A stretch of 58,483 nucleotides of DNA from Caballeronia mineralivorans PML1(12) (GTDB lineage Bacteria > Pseudomonadota > Gammaproteobacteria > Burkholderiales > Burkholderiaceae): positions 1-58,483 of the forward strand of contig NZ_AEJF01000231.1 of assembly GCF_001028175.1 (NCBI RefSeq). Direction: 5' to 3'. The translations under genes were made by a program, and so were the position numbers. The notes under the pieces were generated by a model. The model had not been told where the DNA came from, did no database searches, and saw only the letters and a program-made list of their open reading frames with translations. Shown here piece by piece: positions 26,029-35,241 of this stretch (positions are counted from its first letter, which is position 1; the number at the start of each line of letters is the position of its first letter).

Positions 26029-27450
26029 ATGAAAACGCTGTTCTTGCAGGCCCCATCGTTCGATGGCTTCGACGGCGGCGCAGGTTCGCGCTACCAGGCG
26101 AAGCGCGAAATCCGCTCGTTCTGGTATCCGACCTGGCTCGCCCAGCCCGCTGCGCTGGTGCCGGACAGCCGCGTGCTCGATGCGCCGGCCGACGGTTTGT
26201 CCGTCGAGGGCACGCTCAAGATTGCCGAGGCTTACGAGCTGGTAATCATCCATACGAGCACCCCGTCGTTTCCAAGCGATGCATTGTTCGCCGAGAAGCT
26301 GAAGGAACACAAACCCTCGCTCCTGATCGGCATGGTGGGTGCCAAAGTCGCGGTCGATCCGCACAATTCGCTGGCGGCAAGCGATGCGATCGATTTCGTC
26401 TGCCGTGAAGAGTTCGATTTCACCTGCCTGGAAGTGTCCGAAGGCAAACCCTTCGCGCAGATCTTGGGCCTGAGCTACCGGCTGCCCGACGGTTCGATCG
26501 AGCATAACGAGGCGCGTCCCATTCTCGAGGACATGGATTCATTGCCCTTCGTCGCGCCGGTCTACAAGCGCGATCTCAAGATCGACAATTATTTTATCGG
26601 CTACCTGTCACACCCTTATGTGTCGATCTACACGGGCCGTGGCTGCCGCTCGCGCTGCACGTTCTGCCTGTGGCCCCAGACCGTGGGCGGTCATCGCTAT
26701 CGCACCCGCTCGGTCGAGAACGTGCTGGAAGAAGTGAAGTGGATTCGCGACAACATGCCTGAAGTCAAGGAGATCATGTTCGACGACGACACCTTCACCG
26801 ACTTCAAGCCGCGCGTGGAAGAGATTGCGCGCGGACTCGGCAAGCTCGGCGTCACATGGTCCTGCAACGCGAAGGCCAACGTGCCGTATGCGACGCTCAA
26901 GATCATGAAGGAGAACGGCTTGCGGCTGCTGCTGGTGGGCTATGAATCCGGCGACGACCAGATCCTGCTGAACATTAAAAAAGGGCTGCGCACGGACATG
27001 GCGCGGCGCTTTAGCGTTGACTGCCGGAAACTCGGCATCAAGGTTCACGGCACGTTCATTCTCGGGCTTCCCGGCGAAACACGTGAGACGATCGAAAATA
27101 CCATTCGCTATGCGAAGGAAATCAATCCGCACACCATCCAGGTGTCGCTTGCTGCGCCCTACCCGGGCACCACGCTCTACAAGCAGGCCGTGGACAACGG
27201 CTGGCTCGAGGAGAACAAGGTCATCAATCTGGTGAGCGCGGAAGGCGTGCAGCTGGCCGCCATCGGTTATCCGCATTTGTCGCGTGAAGAGATCTATCAC
27301 GGGCTCGAAAGGTTCTACAAGCAGTTCTATTTCCGGCCATCGAAGATCTGGGAAATCGTGCGCGAAATGCTCATGAGCTGGGAGATGATGAAACGGCGCT
27401 TGCGTGAAGGCGTCGAGTTCTTCCGCTTCCTGCGCACTCACGAAGCATGA
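26029..27450 (+). CDS. hpnJ: HpnJ, hopanoid radical SAM enzyme
   Basis: The 473-residue protein has an N-terminal B12-binding-like region (residues 1 to 170) and a radical SAM domain with GRGCRSRCTFCLW, giving CxxxCxxC near residues 205 to 212. HpnJ is known to convert the glucosamine-linked hopanoid to the cyclitol ether. GESGD-like and GTFILGLPGETRETI motifs for SAM binding follow. A good ribosome site (CAGGAG) precedes the ATG. It overlaps hpnK by four bases. The lack of membrane helices suggests a peripheral location. Confidence 0.93.
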   Translation: MKTLFLQAPSFDGFDGGAGSRYQAKREIRSFWYPTWLAQPAALVPDSRVLDAPADGLSVEGTLKIAEAYELVIIHTSTPSFPSDALFAEKLKEHKPSLLIGMVGAKVAVDPHNSLAASDAIDFVCREEFDFTCLEVSEGKPFAQILGLSYRLPDGSIEHNEARPILEDMDSLPFVAPVYKRDLKIDNYFIGYLSHPYVSIYTGRGCRSRCTFCLWPQTVGGHRYRTRSVENVLEEVKWIRDNMPEVKEIMFDDDTFTDFKPRVEEIARGLGKLGVTWSCNAKANVPYATLKIMKENGLRLLLVGYESGDDQILLNIKKGLRTDMARRFSVDCRKLGIKVHGTFILGLPGETRETIENTIRYAKEINPHTIQVSLAAPYPGTTLYKQAVDNGWLEENKVINLVSAEGVQLAAIGYPHLSREEIYHGLERFYKQFYFRPSKIWEIVREMLMSWEMMKRRLREGVEFFRFLRTHEA

Positions 27451-28328
27451 TCGCAACGCCTGCGGCGGCTCGACCGGCACGGCGTGCATTGATTGTCACC
27501 GCGGACGATTTCGGCCTGCACACGCGTGTGAACGAGGCGGTGGAGCACGCTCACCAGAGTGGCGTGCTGACGGCGGCCAGCCTGATGGTCGCAGGGGATG
27601 CCGCCGCGGATGCCGTCGAGCGCGCACGACGCCTGCCCACGTTGCGTGTGGGGTTACATGTCGTCCTGGCAGATGGCCGGGCAATGTCGCCGCGTAGCGA
27701 GATTCCACAACTCGTGGATGCCCAGGGCCGTTTCGGCGACACCATGGTGCGCGACGGAATTCGCTTTTTCTTTCTTCCGCGCGTCCGTGCGCAGCTCGCC
27801 CGTGAGATTCGCGCGCAGTTCGAGGCGTTCGCCGCGACCGGGCTCACGCTCGATCATGTCAATACCCACAAGCATTTCCATCTTCATCCAACGGTGTTGT
27901 CGCTCTTGCTCGAGATTGGCAGCGAGTACGGCATGCGGAGCATGCGCCTGCCGTACGAGGCTGGCGGATCGCTGGCGCTGCGCCCCTGGATCGCGCTCGT
28001 GCGGGCCCGGCTGGACCGGCGCCACATTGCGCATAATGATCACGTAGCGGGTATTGCAGGGAGCGGACGGATGGACGAAGCGGCCTTCATCAAGGCGCTC
28101 GCCACCCTCCCCGCTGGCGTGAACGAGATCTACTGCCACCCGGCGGCGCCGGGCAACGGTCCAATCACGCCTTCTATGGCCGGCTACGTGCACGCCGACG
28201 AGCTCGCGGCGCTGGTCTCACCGCGCGTTGCTGCTGCGATGAACGCCACCGGTATCCCGCGCGGCGGCTTCAGCGATATCTTCCCGACTCCCGCCTCGCC
28301 CGGCGAACCGGCGTTGCGCACCCTATGA
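27447..28328 (+). CDS. hpnK: HpnK, hopanoid YdjC-type deacetylase
   Basis: This 293-residue YdjC-family carbohydrate deacetylase shows its metal site in VTADDFGLHTRVNEAV (Asp pair near residue 20) and in LDHVNTHKHFHLHP (His residues near 135 to 140). HpnK removes the N-acetyl group from the glucosaminyl hopanoid made by HpnI, before HpnJ acts. The ATG overlaps hpnJ and its stop overlaps hpnL. There is no signal peptide. Confidence 0.92.
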   Translation: MIATPAAARPARRALIVTADDFGLHTRVNEAVEHAHQSGVLTAASLMVAGDAAADAVERARRLPTLRVGLHVVLADGRAMSPRSEIPQLVDAQGRFGDTMVRDGIRFFFLPRVRAQLAREIRAQFEAFAATGLTLDHVNTHKHFHLHPTVLSLLLEIGSEYGMRSMRLPYEAGGSLALRPWIALVRARLDRRHIAHNDHVAGIAGSGRMDEAAFIKALATLPAGVNEIYCHPAAPGNGPITPSMAGYVHADELAALVSPRVAAAMNATGIPRGGFSDIFPTPASPGEPALRTL

Positions 28329-29311
28329 CCGCAGTGCTGCGCTGGCTTGCATGGGCGCGCTGGCCGCTCGCCGTCGGCATTCTGGGCGCGTTCGCCATGC
28401 ATGAGGGTTTCGCCGATGTTCTGCGTGGTATTCCGCAAGCCGGTGTCGCCATGCTCTGGCTCGTCCCGTTTCACGCGCTGCCCTTGTTACTCGACGCATG
28501 TGGATGGCGTCTACTCCTCGGCCGCCTCGCGCCGCTGCGCGTGCTGTGGTGGATAGCAGCCGTGCGCGAGTCGGTCAGCCGCCTGCTGCCGGCGGCGGGC
28601 GTGGGCGGCGAACTGGTCGGGATACGGCTTGCCAACTGGTATATCACCGACATCAATCGGGTCAGTGCATCGGTCATTGTCGAAGTGCTGGTGACCATAG
28701 TCGTGCAATACGCGTTCTCGGCACTCGGCCTCTTATTGCTGGTCGCGACCACCCAGGCATTCGCAGGAGTCCGGCTGATCGGTCTTGCGCTGCTGCTGTC
28801 GTTACCGATTCCCATTGTGTTTTTTATTCTTGTCCGGCGTGGCGGGTTGTTTCAGGCGCTCGAAAAGCACGCGGCCCGCTGGCTCGGGTCGTCGCACCGG
28901 TTGCTATCGAAGCTGGATGGCGCGCAGCTCGACCGGGAAATAGATACGCTGATGCGGCGCCCCGGTTTGCTGGCCTGCGCGTTCGCGTGGCAGCTCGCCG
29001 GTTATATGCTCGGCGCGCTCGAGGTGTATTGGGCGCTCGCCTTCTTCGGCCACCCTGTATCGATTGCCAGCGCCCTTGCTGTCGAAGCGCTTACGCAAGC
29101 TGTCCGGCACGCGGCGTTCTTCATGCCGGCCGGGCTAGGTGTGCAGGAAGCCGCGATCATGGTGCTTGCGCACATGGCCGGCGTAGACAGGGAAGCGGGT
29201 ATCGCGCTCGCCCTCGTGAAGCGAATGCGCGAAGTGCTGTTTGGCTGCATCGCGCTCGCCGGATGGCAACTGGCCGAAGTGCGCCGCAACGCCCGCTCCC
29301 GGTTGACCTGA
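28325..29311 (+). CDS. hpnL: HpnL, hopanoid-associated membrane protein
   Basis: The 328-residue protein has about eight membrane helices and the family pattern of lysylphosphatidylglycerol-synthase-type membrane domains (LPAAGVGGELVGIRLANWYI; FFMPAGLGVQEAAIMVLAHMAG). HpnL sits with hpnIJK in many Burkholderia and may move or orient hopanoids, but its biochemical role is not established. It is translationally coupled to hpnK. No clear terminator follows. Confidence 0.87.
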   Translation: MTAVLRWLAWARWPLAVGILGAFAMHEGFADVLRGIPQAGVAMLWLVPFHALPLLLDACGWRLLLGRLAPLRVLWWIAAVRESVSRLLPAAGVGGELVGIRLANWYITDINRVSASVIVEVLVTIVVQYAFSALGLLLLVATTQAFAGVRLIGLALLLSLPIPIVFFILVRRGGLFQALEKHAARWLGSSHRLLSKLDGAQLDREIDTLMRRPGLLACAFAWQLAGYMLGALEVYWALAFFGHPVSIASALAVEALTQAVRHAAFFMPAGLGVQEAAIMVLAHMAGVDREAGIALALVKRMREVLFGCIALAGWQLAEVRRNARSRLT

Positions 29312-29927
29312 GCCCTGACCTTGCGCGCTTGGGCGGGTCTTATCCAGGAGACCGCGTGGCGTGAATGCAGCACGTGGAGCCATGTCACTGAACTGCGGCC
29401 ACGGCACTGCGCGACGGAGTTGTGCGACGCACAACTCAATAGCCCGATCATGGCATTCCTATTGGCTGCTCAAAACCATCCCGGACGAAAAAGACCAGCT
29501 CATGTTTTTTGGCATTCGTGCCGTTAAAGATGCCATCGTACTGATGGCATCGAGTTCAGCTTTTGCCCCTTTATTCGCACCCAAATAGTCTGCAATGCCG
29601 GACACCCGCGGCACGGCTGCGACACCGCTAATTGGTCTGTGGATTCCTGCGCAAAAGTGGACCATGATTGCCGGAATTCAGCGTGAATAGGGCCTTTACC
29701 CATTCTGCGTGTTGCTCCGGCATTCGAAGCGCGTGTGGGCTTATTCCGTCAGTCGGCGAACTTGAATAAACATTTCCTTGAGCCGGATCGCGCAAGGTAA
29801 GACAATCCGTTTCATCCGACGATAACCGGACCATGTGATTCTAATAACTGCGGTAGTTCTAACAACTCGGCCCGGCGCAGCCGACAGCCTCAAAGGTCAA
29901 TGAGGCTGCTAAAACTTACCCGAGAAC
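29312..29927. other. 616-base gene-free region with hairpin and direct repeat
   Basis: Only short, featureless open frames occur. GATGCCATC (29529-29537) pairs with GATGGCATC (29543-29551, its exact reverse complement), giving a 9-base stem that could end hpn transcription. Nearer the next gene, ATTCTAATAACT (29838-29849) and GTTCTAACAACT (29856-29867) form an imperfect direct repeat with an 18-base period. They may be regulator half-sites for the GGDEF-EAL gene. Confidence 0.5.
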
Positions 29928-32273
29928 ATGCTCACATCCCTGCTTCCGCCAACGATCACACCCGCGCTTCGTCTCTGTTTTCACCGCCGTTCGATGGAGC
30001 AGCAACGGCCGCTGTCGACGGTCACGATGGCTTTTACCGTGGTGGCATTCCTGATCTTCGTCATGGCGCGCTCGCATGTGACGGGCATGGACCTGCCGCT
30101 CTGGCCACGCCTGCTATGCGCGCTGGCAATGCTGCTGCTCGTCGCGGCCATTCCCAAAGCGCCCTCTACTTTCATATTCGGCCTGATCGGCGTGCTTTAT
30201 ATCGTCGTTCTGCAGATTGGGGTGGTAATCAACGTCGAAGGTGTCGAAAAACCGCTCTTCTGGATGTTGCCGGCCGGCATGGTCATTCCGATCTGCGCGG
30301 CGCCGCTCTGGCTGACGCCACGGCATTTCATTCTGGGAACCATTGCGTTCTACCTCGCCGGGCTGCCCTTTGTCCTGTCGGTGCCCTTCACTCACGACGA
30401 CTACGTTTTATGCGCCATGTGGGTGGCCATCGGCATCCCGACGGCGACCACGTTCCATTTCGGCTTCTACTGGTTCCGGCTCAGCCACTTCATGCTGGAA
30501 GAAAAACTATTGGCGCTCGCCGGGACCGATCCCTTGACCAAGCTCCTGAACCGGCGCGCTTTTCTCGAGCAGGCGGAACGGGTGCTGGGCGAGACGCAAG
30601 CGGAAGGCGAAGTCGTCAGCGCGATCTTCCTGGACATCGATCGCTTCAAGTCCCTGAATGATCAGTACGGCCACGCGCGTGGCGACGACGCGCTGATGGA
30701 AGTCACGCAGGTCCTGAACGACGCCGTGCCGCCCGGCGGGGTGATCGGACGGCTTGGAGGCGAGGAGTTCGCGGTCCTGATCAAGACGCCCGGGCCGCAA
30801 CGCGCGGCCGAGCTTGCCGACACGCTGCGCATACTCGTCGCGGCGATCCTGCGGCCTGACGGTTTTCTCACCGCCAGCTTCGGCCTGGCCCATCGCCGGT
30901 CGAACGAGAGCGCCATCGAGTTGCTGGACCGCGCGGATGAAGCGCTGTTGCGCGCGAAACATGCGGGCCGTAACCGGGTGTTTGTCGAGCAGGCCAGGCG
31001 GGTCGAGCGCGTGCGCGCGACCGCTATCGATGAAGAAAGCGACACCCGGGTCGACGAAGAGCCCGTTGTTGCCACCCGCTGGGGCGCCTTCGATCTGTTC
31101 ACCCACTACCAGCCGGTCTACAGTTTGTCGCATCAGAAGCAAGTGGGGTTCGAAGCCCTTCTGCGCGGGTTCGACCGGCATGGCACGCCGCTTCAGCCCG
31201 ACTCCCTGTTCGCCCCGCAGTCGAATCCCGGCGTGACCGAACTGGATTCGCTGACGCATCATCTTCACCTCGCGAACGCTCGCAAGCGCCTGCCGCTGGA
31301 CACCTGGCTGTTCCTGAACGTTGCGCCCTCCACGTTCATCCAGGCGGGTTATGAGCAGACGCTGGCGGCCATCGTGTCCGAGGCGGGACTCGATCCTGGC
31401 GGGGTCGTGCTCGAGATTCTCGAATCCGAAGGGGTGGACGTGGAGGAACTCGCGCTGGCCGCGTGGCGGTATCGCGGCTGCGGCTTCCTGATTGCAGTCG
31501 ACGACTTCGGTGCAGGCCACTCCAACCTCGACCGCCTGCTGCGTATTCAGCCCGACTTCGTCAAGCTCGATGGCGAGTTGATCCGCGCCAAGAGCCGCGC
31601 CTCCGATCAGCCGCTGCTCCCCACCATTGTTTCGCTGCTGCATCGGGCCGACATGCTGGTGGTGGTGGAAGGCATCGAGACGACCGAGGAGCTCATACTC
31701 GCGGTCGAATCCAACGTCGATTTCGCGCAGGGGTTTCTGCTTGGCAGACCGAGTGCCACGCTACCGTCGGCGGCGGCGGTCATGCGGCGGATCGACCATG
31801 CGTTCGATGTGATTGCCGAAGGCCGGACCGTGCGGACTGCACGTTTTGAAGCGCAGTTGGCGCCGTATCTCGCGATGCTGACCAGCGCGGCCACCGCGTT
31901 GTCGAACGGCGCGAATATCGAAGAGGCCATCGCGCCTATGGCGAAGCTGGAACTCTGCAAGCGCTGCTTCGTTCTCGATGAAACTGGGCGCATTGTGGGA
32001 CCTGAAATTATTGGCCGTGCGGGACCGGGTGCGGACTTCCGGCTCGGCCCGTTAGCCGGCCCGCAGTCGGGGCGATGGGACCACCGGCCGTATTACTGGA
32101 AAGCGGTGGCGAGCATGGGAATGGCCGTGTTCTGCCAGCCGTATTTGTCGCTGACCAGCGGGCGGGCGTCGGTCGGGGTGACCATGGCCTTCACGCGCGA
32201 CGACAAGGTGATGGTCGTTGGGAGTGAGTTGGACTGGACGTCGCCGCATCTGGCTTGGCCTACCGCCGAATAG
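29928..32273 (+). CDS. Membrane GGDEF-EAL cyclic-di-GMP protein
   Basis: The 781-residue protein has about six N-terminal membrane helices (residues 32 to 190), then GGDEF (about 197 to 345) with GRLGGEEF intact near residue 276, and EAL (about 385 to 615). The EAL catalytic residues look present: GFEALLR, FLNVAPS, LEILESEG, VDDFGAGHSNL, FVKLDGELI, VEGIETTEE and AQGFLLGRP. No RxxD inhibitory site precedes GGEEF. The last 160 residues (CKRCFVLDETGRIVGPEIIG) look like a YkuI-C/PAS-like sensor. It should make or break cyclic di-GMP at the inner membrane; the balance is not predictable. A second ATG at 29994 is possible. Confidence 0.88.
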   Translation: MLTSLLPPTITPALRLCFHRRSMEQQRPLSTVTMAFTVVAFLIFVMARSHVTGMDLPLWPRLLCALAMLLLVAAIPKAPSTFIFGLIGVLYIVVLQIGVVINVEGVEKPLFWMLPAGMVIPICAAPLWLTPRHFILGTIAFYLAGLPFVLSVPFTHDDYVLCAMWVAIGIPTATTFHFGFYWFRLSHFMLEEKLLALAGTDPLTKLLNRRAFLEQAERVLGETQAEGEVVSAIFLDIDRFKSLNDQYGHARGDDALMEVTQVLNDAVPPGGVIGRLGGEEFAVLIKTPGPQRAAELADTLRILVAAILRPDGFLTASFGLAHRRSNESAIELLDRADEALLRAKHAGRNRVFVEQARRVERVRATAIDEESDTRVDEEPVVATRWGAFDLFTHYQPVYSLSHQKQVGFEALLRGFDRHGTPLQPDSLFAPQSNPGVTELDSLTHHLHLANARKRLPLDTWLFLNVAPSTFIQAGYEQTLAAIVSEAGLDPGGVVLEILESEGVDVEELALAAWRYRGCGFLIAVDDFGAGHSNLDRLLRIQPDFVKLDGELIRAKSRASDQPLLPTIVSLLHRADMLVVVEGIETTEELILAVESNVDFAQGFLLGRPSATLPSAAAVMRRIDHAFDVIAEGRTVRTARFEAQLAPYLAMLTSAATALSNGANIEEAIAPMAKLELCKRCFVLDETGRIVGPEIIGRAGPGADFRLGPLAGPQSGRWDHRPYYWKAVASMGMAVFCQPYLSLTSGRASVGVTMAFTRDDKVMVVGSELDWTSPHLAWPTAE

Positions 32274-32623
32274 GTTGGTGGACGGGGGCTGGGGGCGAAG
32301 CGTGTTCGTGTCAGGATTCGCGAGAAGGAGGGCTTCAAACATCGGTGAGTCTGGTGAGCACCGTGCTATCAGGTGCCAAAAACTCCGAGCCTGCACGCTA
32401 GGGACACTAACTAGCCGATTGTTGAGAGGCGTTTTCTTTGCTTCTGTTTCTTTTTCGCCGGTGGAAAAAGAAATGAAGTCCCGCCACGGACAGTGGCTAA
32501 TAGTGATAAATAGAACAACTAACATAGAACAACCGCCAGACTGAGGAGCAGTAACCCGGCATCGACCCAGCCCCACGAGCGCAAGAACCCCAAATCCAAA
32601 CCCCGAGCGCGAGCGAAAACCCC
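32274..32623. other. 350-base gap between convergent genes
   Basis: No gene is supported here. The main structure is the long A/T-armed hairpin at 32441-32478, described separately. The remaining sequence shows no promoter or operator that I can support. Confidence 0.5.
32441..32478. terminator. Long T/A-armed hairpin, probable two-way terminator
   Basis: TTTCTTTTTC (32447-32456) pairs exactly with GAAAAAGAAA (32464-32473) over a seven-base loop. The stem extends by CTTC (32441-32444) with GAAG (32475-32478) after a small bulge. It lies between convergent genes. Similar TTTCTTT-type hairpins recur in Burkholderia intergenic DNA, so it may be a copy of a dispersed element. Confidence 0.6.
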
Positions 32624-34195
32624 TTAGACAAAACTACCAACATCGTCTTTCAGACGAAACAGCGCCACCGCATCGTTCAACTGCCGGCTCTGCTCCTCCA
32701 GCGACACCGCCGCCGCCGATGCTTCTTCCACCAGCGCCGAGTTCTGCTGCGTCATCTCTTCCATTTGCGCTACGGTCAGATTGACCTGCTCTATACCGGC
32801 GCTCTGCTCCCCGGATGCCAGGCTGATCTCCGCCATGATCGCGCTCACGCGCCTCACGGCCTCCACCACCTCGACCATGGTCGAGCCTGCGTGAGCCACG
32901 AGCTGGCTGCCGTCCTTGACGCTCAGCGTAGAGTCGCCAATCAATTCCTTGATCTCTTTAGCCGCCGATGCCGAACGCTGCGCCAAGCTCCGCACTTCGC
33001 TCGCGACGACAGCGAAACCTCGTCCCTGCTCGCCCGCCCGCGCAGCTTCCACGGCCGCATTCAGCGCGAGGATATTGGTCTGGAACGCAATGCCTTCAAT
33101 CACGCCGACAATGCCGACGATCCGGTCCGAGCTGCCGGAGATCGCGTCCATGGTCGCGACCACGCGGTTCACCACCTCCCCGCCGCGCAGTGCGATGTCG
33201 GACGCGCCGGCAGCGAGTTCGCTGGCGTTGCGCGCGTTGTCGGCGTTCTGCCTCACCGTGGCAGTCAACTGCTCCATGCTGGATGCGGCTTCCTGAAGCG
33301 ACGCAGCCTGTTGCTCCGTACGCGCCGACAGATCCAGATTGCCGCCAGAGATGGCATGCGCGTCACGCACAATCGTCTCCGCACTCGAACGCACTTTATG
33401 CACAGTCTGCGCCAGCCCCTCCTGCATGCCCTTCAACGCGTTAAGCATATAGCCCATCTCGTTGTTGCTCTGGACCGTTACTGTGCTGGTCAGGTCGCCG
33501 GCCGAGATCCGGCCGAAATGATCGACGGCCTTGTCGATCGGCCGTACGATCGCCCGGGTCAAGATCCTCTGCGCAAAGAAGCCGATGACAAGCGCGGCGA
33601 TCGCCGCCGCGCCGAGCGTCCAGAGCATGGCGGAAAAACGCGCATCGGTAGTGTCGAAGCGGGCTTTCTGGCGGTCGACCTGGAAGTTTTCCAGCGCGCT
33701 CAGCGCGCTTTGATAATCGGAGAACAGCGCGACCGGCGCCTCACGCTGGGTGGTGAGGAAGTCCACCAGATTGTCCTGATCGAGTTCCGTCAGCGCCTTC
33801 TGGAACACCTGGCCCAGCAGTTGGTCGCGCCGCGCCTGCATGGCGTCGATGAGCGCCTTCTCCGCCGGCACCGGCTCGTGAAGCTTCCGGAATGCCTCCA
33901 GCTCCTTGTTGCTCTCGTTAAGAAGAGCATGCTGCCGGGCAATTTCGCGCTGGGCCGGTTTGCCGGCGCTAATCAGTTGCTCTACTTCGCCAAAACCGCC
34001 GCGCAGCAAAAGCAAGCGCTCCGAGCTGGTTTTAAGGTGCAGCAGCGAAGCGGTGTCGTCGCGATACATCTCCCTGAGCGCAGAATTGCTGCCGTACAAG
34101 CCCAAGATGCCCACTGCGATGACCGCGATGAGCAGAATGGTATACAAGGCGATCGTCGCGACCAGGCCGCCGCGAATAGTCATGTGTTTGCGCAT
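32624..34195 (-). CDS. Methyl-accepting chemotaxis protein
   Basis: This 523-residue chemoreceptor has a first membrane helix at about 12 to 32, a periplasmic four-helix-bundle-like sensor domain (33 to 190), a second helix (LGAAAIAALVIGFFAQ) and a HAMP linker (215 to 268). The long coiled-coil signalling domain has the conserved hairpin tip (FQTNILALNAAVEAARAGEQ, about residues 375 to 394). It would modulate the CheA kinase in response to a periplasmic ligand. A sigma-28-like element lies 123 bases before the start. The ligand is unknown. Confidence 0.9.
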   Translation of the reverse strand: MRKHMTIRGGLVATIALYTILLIAVIAVGILGLYGSNSALREMYRDDTASLLHLKTSSERLLLLRGGFGEVEQLISAGKPAQREIARQHALLNESNKELEAFRKLHEPVPAEKALIDAMQARRDQLLGQVFQKALTELDQDNLVDFLTTQREAPVALFSDYQSALSALENFQVDRQKARFDTTDARFSAMLWTLGAAAIAALVIGFFAQRILTRAIVRPIDKAVDHFGRISAGDLTSTVTVQSNNEMGYMLNALKGMQEGLAQTVHKVRSSAETIVRDAHAISGGNLDLSARTEQQAASLQEAASSMEQLTATVRQNADNARNASELAAGASDIALRGGEVVNRVVATMDAISGSSDRIVGIVGVIEGIAFQTNILALNAAVEAARAGEQGRGFAVVASEVRSLAQRSASAAKEIKELIGDSTLSVKDGSQLVAHAGSTMVEVVEAVRRVSAIMAEISLASGEQSAGIEQVNLTVAQMEEMTQQNSALVEEASAAAVSLEEQSRQLNDAVALFRLKDDVGSFV

Positions 34196-34547
34196 AAGGG
34201 CTAGTCCCCACTGCGTCGCGGTAGTCCGCGGCGCAACAGGTCTGTATCCTCCGGATATCTGGGGCGAACCGTGAAGGGAACCACTGGAATCAAGCGTCGA
34301 TTACGTGGATTAACCAGATAACGGCAGCCGGCAATGCAAAGATTTATCGCAAGGCGACACGGATGTGGCGAATAGCGACATCAGGTGCGCGTTCGTGGTA
34401 CGGGAGACGTGGCGGCGGAGGGGAGCCGCCAAGATCCCGTTCCCCCGGTGCTGGAAACCGTCCGCCTTCGATTCTCAGCGACTGCGGCCTGAACCCTCAA
34501 AATCACGGAATCGTTCGCCCTCAAGGCATTTTTTTGAGCATGGATGT
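34196..34547. other. Divergent control region of chemoreceptor and bluB
   Basis: This 352-base stretch has no supported gene; the bluB frame stays open to 34365 but that extension lacks conservation. On the minus strand TAAA (34346-34343) and GCCGTTAT (34325-34318), 17 bases apart, resemble a flagellar sigma-28 promoter with two extra spacer bases. I looked for a cobalamin riboswitch and found no convincing B12 box. Confidence 0.4.
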
Positions 34548-35222
34548 ATGACCGAATCGACCTTCAAGCGTTTTTCCGACCCGGAGATTGCCGCCGTTTA
34601 CCGGGCGATCCGCGAACGCCGCGACATGCGGCATTTCACCGGCACCCCCGTCGACGCCGACCAAATGGCGCGGTTGATCGACGCCGCGCACCATGCGCCG
34701 AGCGTCGGTTTCATGCAGCCGTGGCGCTTCGTCCGTATAACGGACCGGAGCCTGCGGGTAGCGCTGCACGACATTGTGGAAACCGAGCGGCGCGCAACCG
34801 CCGAGGCGCTCAACGAGCGTAGCGACGAATTCATGCGGCTCAAGGTCCAGGGCATTCTGGATTGCGGCGAGGTCGTGGTCGTCGGTTTGATGGAAGATCG
34901 CGAGCGTCATATCTTCGGCCGCCGGACGCTGCCGGAAATGGATCTCGCGTCGGTCGCGTGCGCCATCCAGAACATCTGGCTGGCCGCGCGCGCCGAAGGG
35001 CTGGGTTTGGGTTGGGTGTCGCTGTTCGACGTGGGCGCGGTTCAACGGCTGATGCATATGCCCAGCGACGCGAAGCCGGTAGCCATTCTTTGCATCGGAC
35101 ATGTCGAGCATTTCTACGACGAACCCATGCTGCAAGCAGAAGGTTGGGCGAAGCGCGTACCGACGTCTTTATGCGTCGAGGAGAACCGTTGGCCCGACGC
35201 GCTGCCCCATCCGGACGCATGA
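34548..35222 (+). CDS. bluB: BluB, 5,6-dimethylbenzimidazole synthase
   Basis: This 224-residue nitroreductase-fold flavoenzyme uses oxygen to fragment reduced FMN into 5,6-dimethylbenzimidazole, the lower ligand of vitamin B12. BluB hallmarks are visible: RERRDMRHFTGTPV (FMN phosphate contacts), HHAPSVGFMQPWRFVRI, and FGRRTLPEMDLASVACAIQN. The short start MTESTFKRFSDPE is preferred because sequence before it is unlike the family. It stands between two divergent/convergent chemoreceptor genes, not in a cob operon, and ends 19 bases from the next stop. Confidence 0.92.
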   Translation: MTESTFKRFSDPEIAAVYRAIRERRDMRHFTGTPVDADQMARLIDAAHHAPSVGFMQPWRFVRITDRSLRVALHDIVETERRATAEALNERSDEFMRLKVQGILDCGEVVVVGLMEDRERHIFGRRTLPEMDLASVACAIQNIWLAARAEGLGLGWVSLFDVGAVQRLMHMPSDAKPVAILCIGHVEHFYDEPMLQAEGWAKRVPTSLCVEENRWPDALPHPDA

Positions 35223-35241
35223 AGAGTCTGGAACCAGGCCG

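Noticed and set aside
32765..34204. A 479-codon plus-strand open frame over the chemoreceptor
   Set aside because: It is the antisense shadow of the conserved signalling domain and has no recognisable domain.
34300..34547. Possible cobalamin riboswitch before bluB
   Set aside because: Short pieces such as AGGTGCG and ACGGGAGA recall the P2-P3 region, but no B12 box or GCCCGCAACTGT-like segment is present.
34365..34547. Extended N-terminus of BluB
   Set aside because: The extra 61 residues are unlike the family, and the short start matches the usual BluB length.
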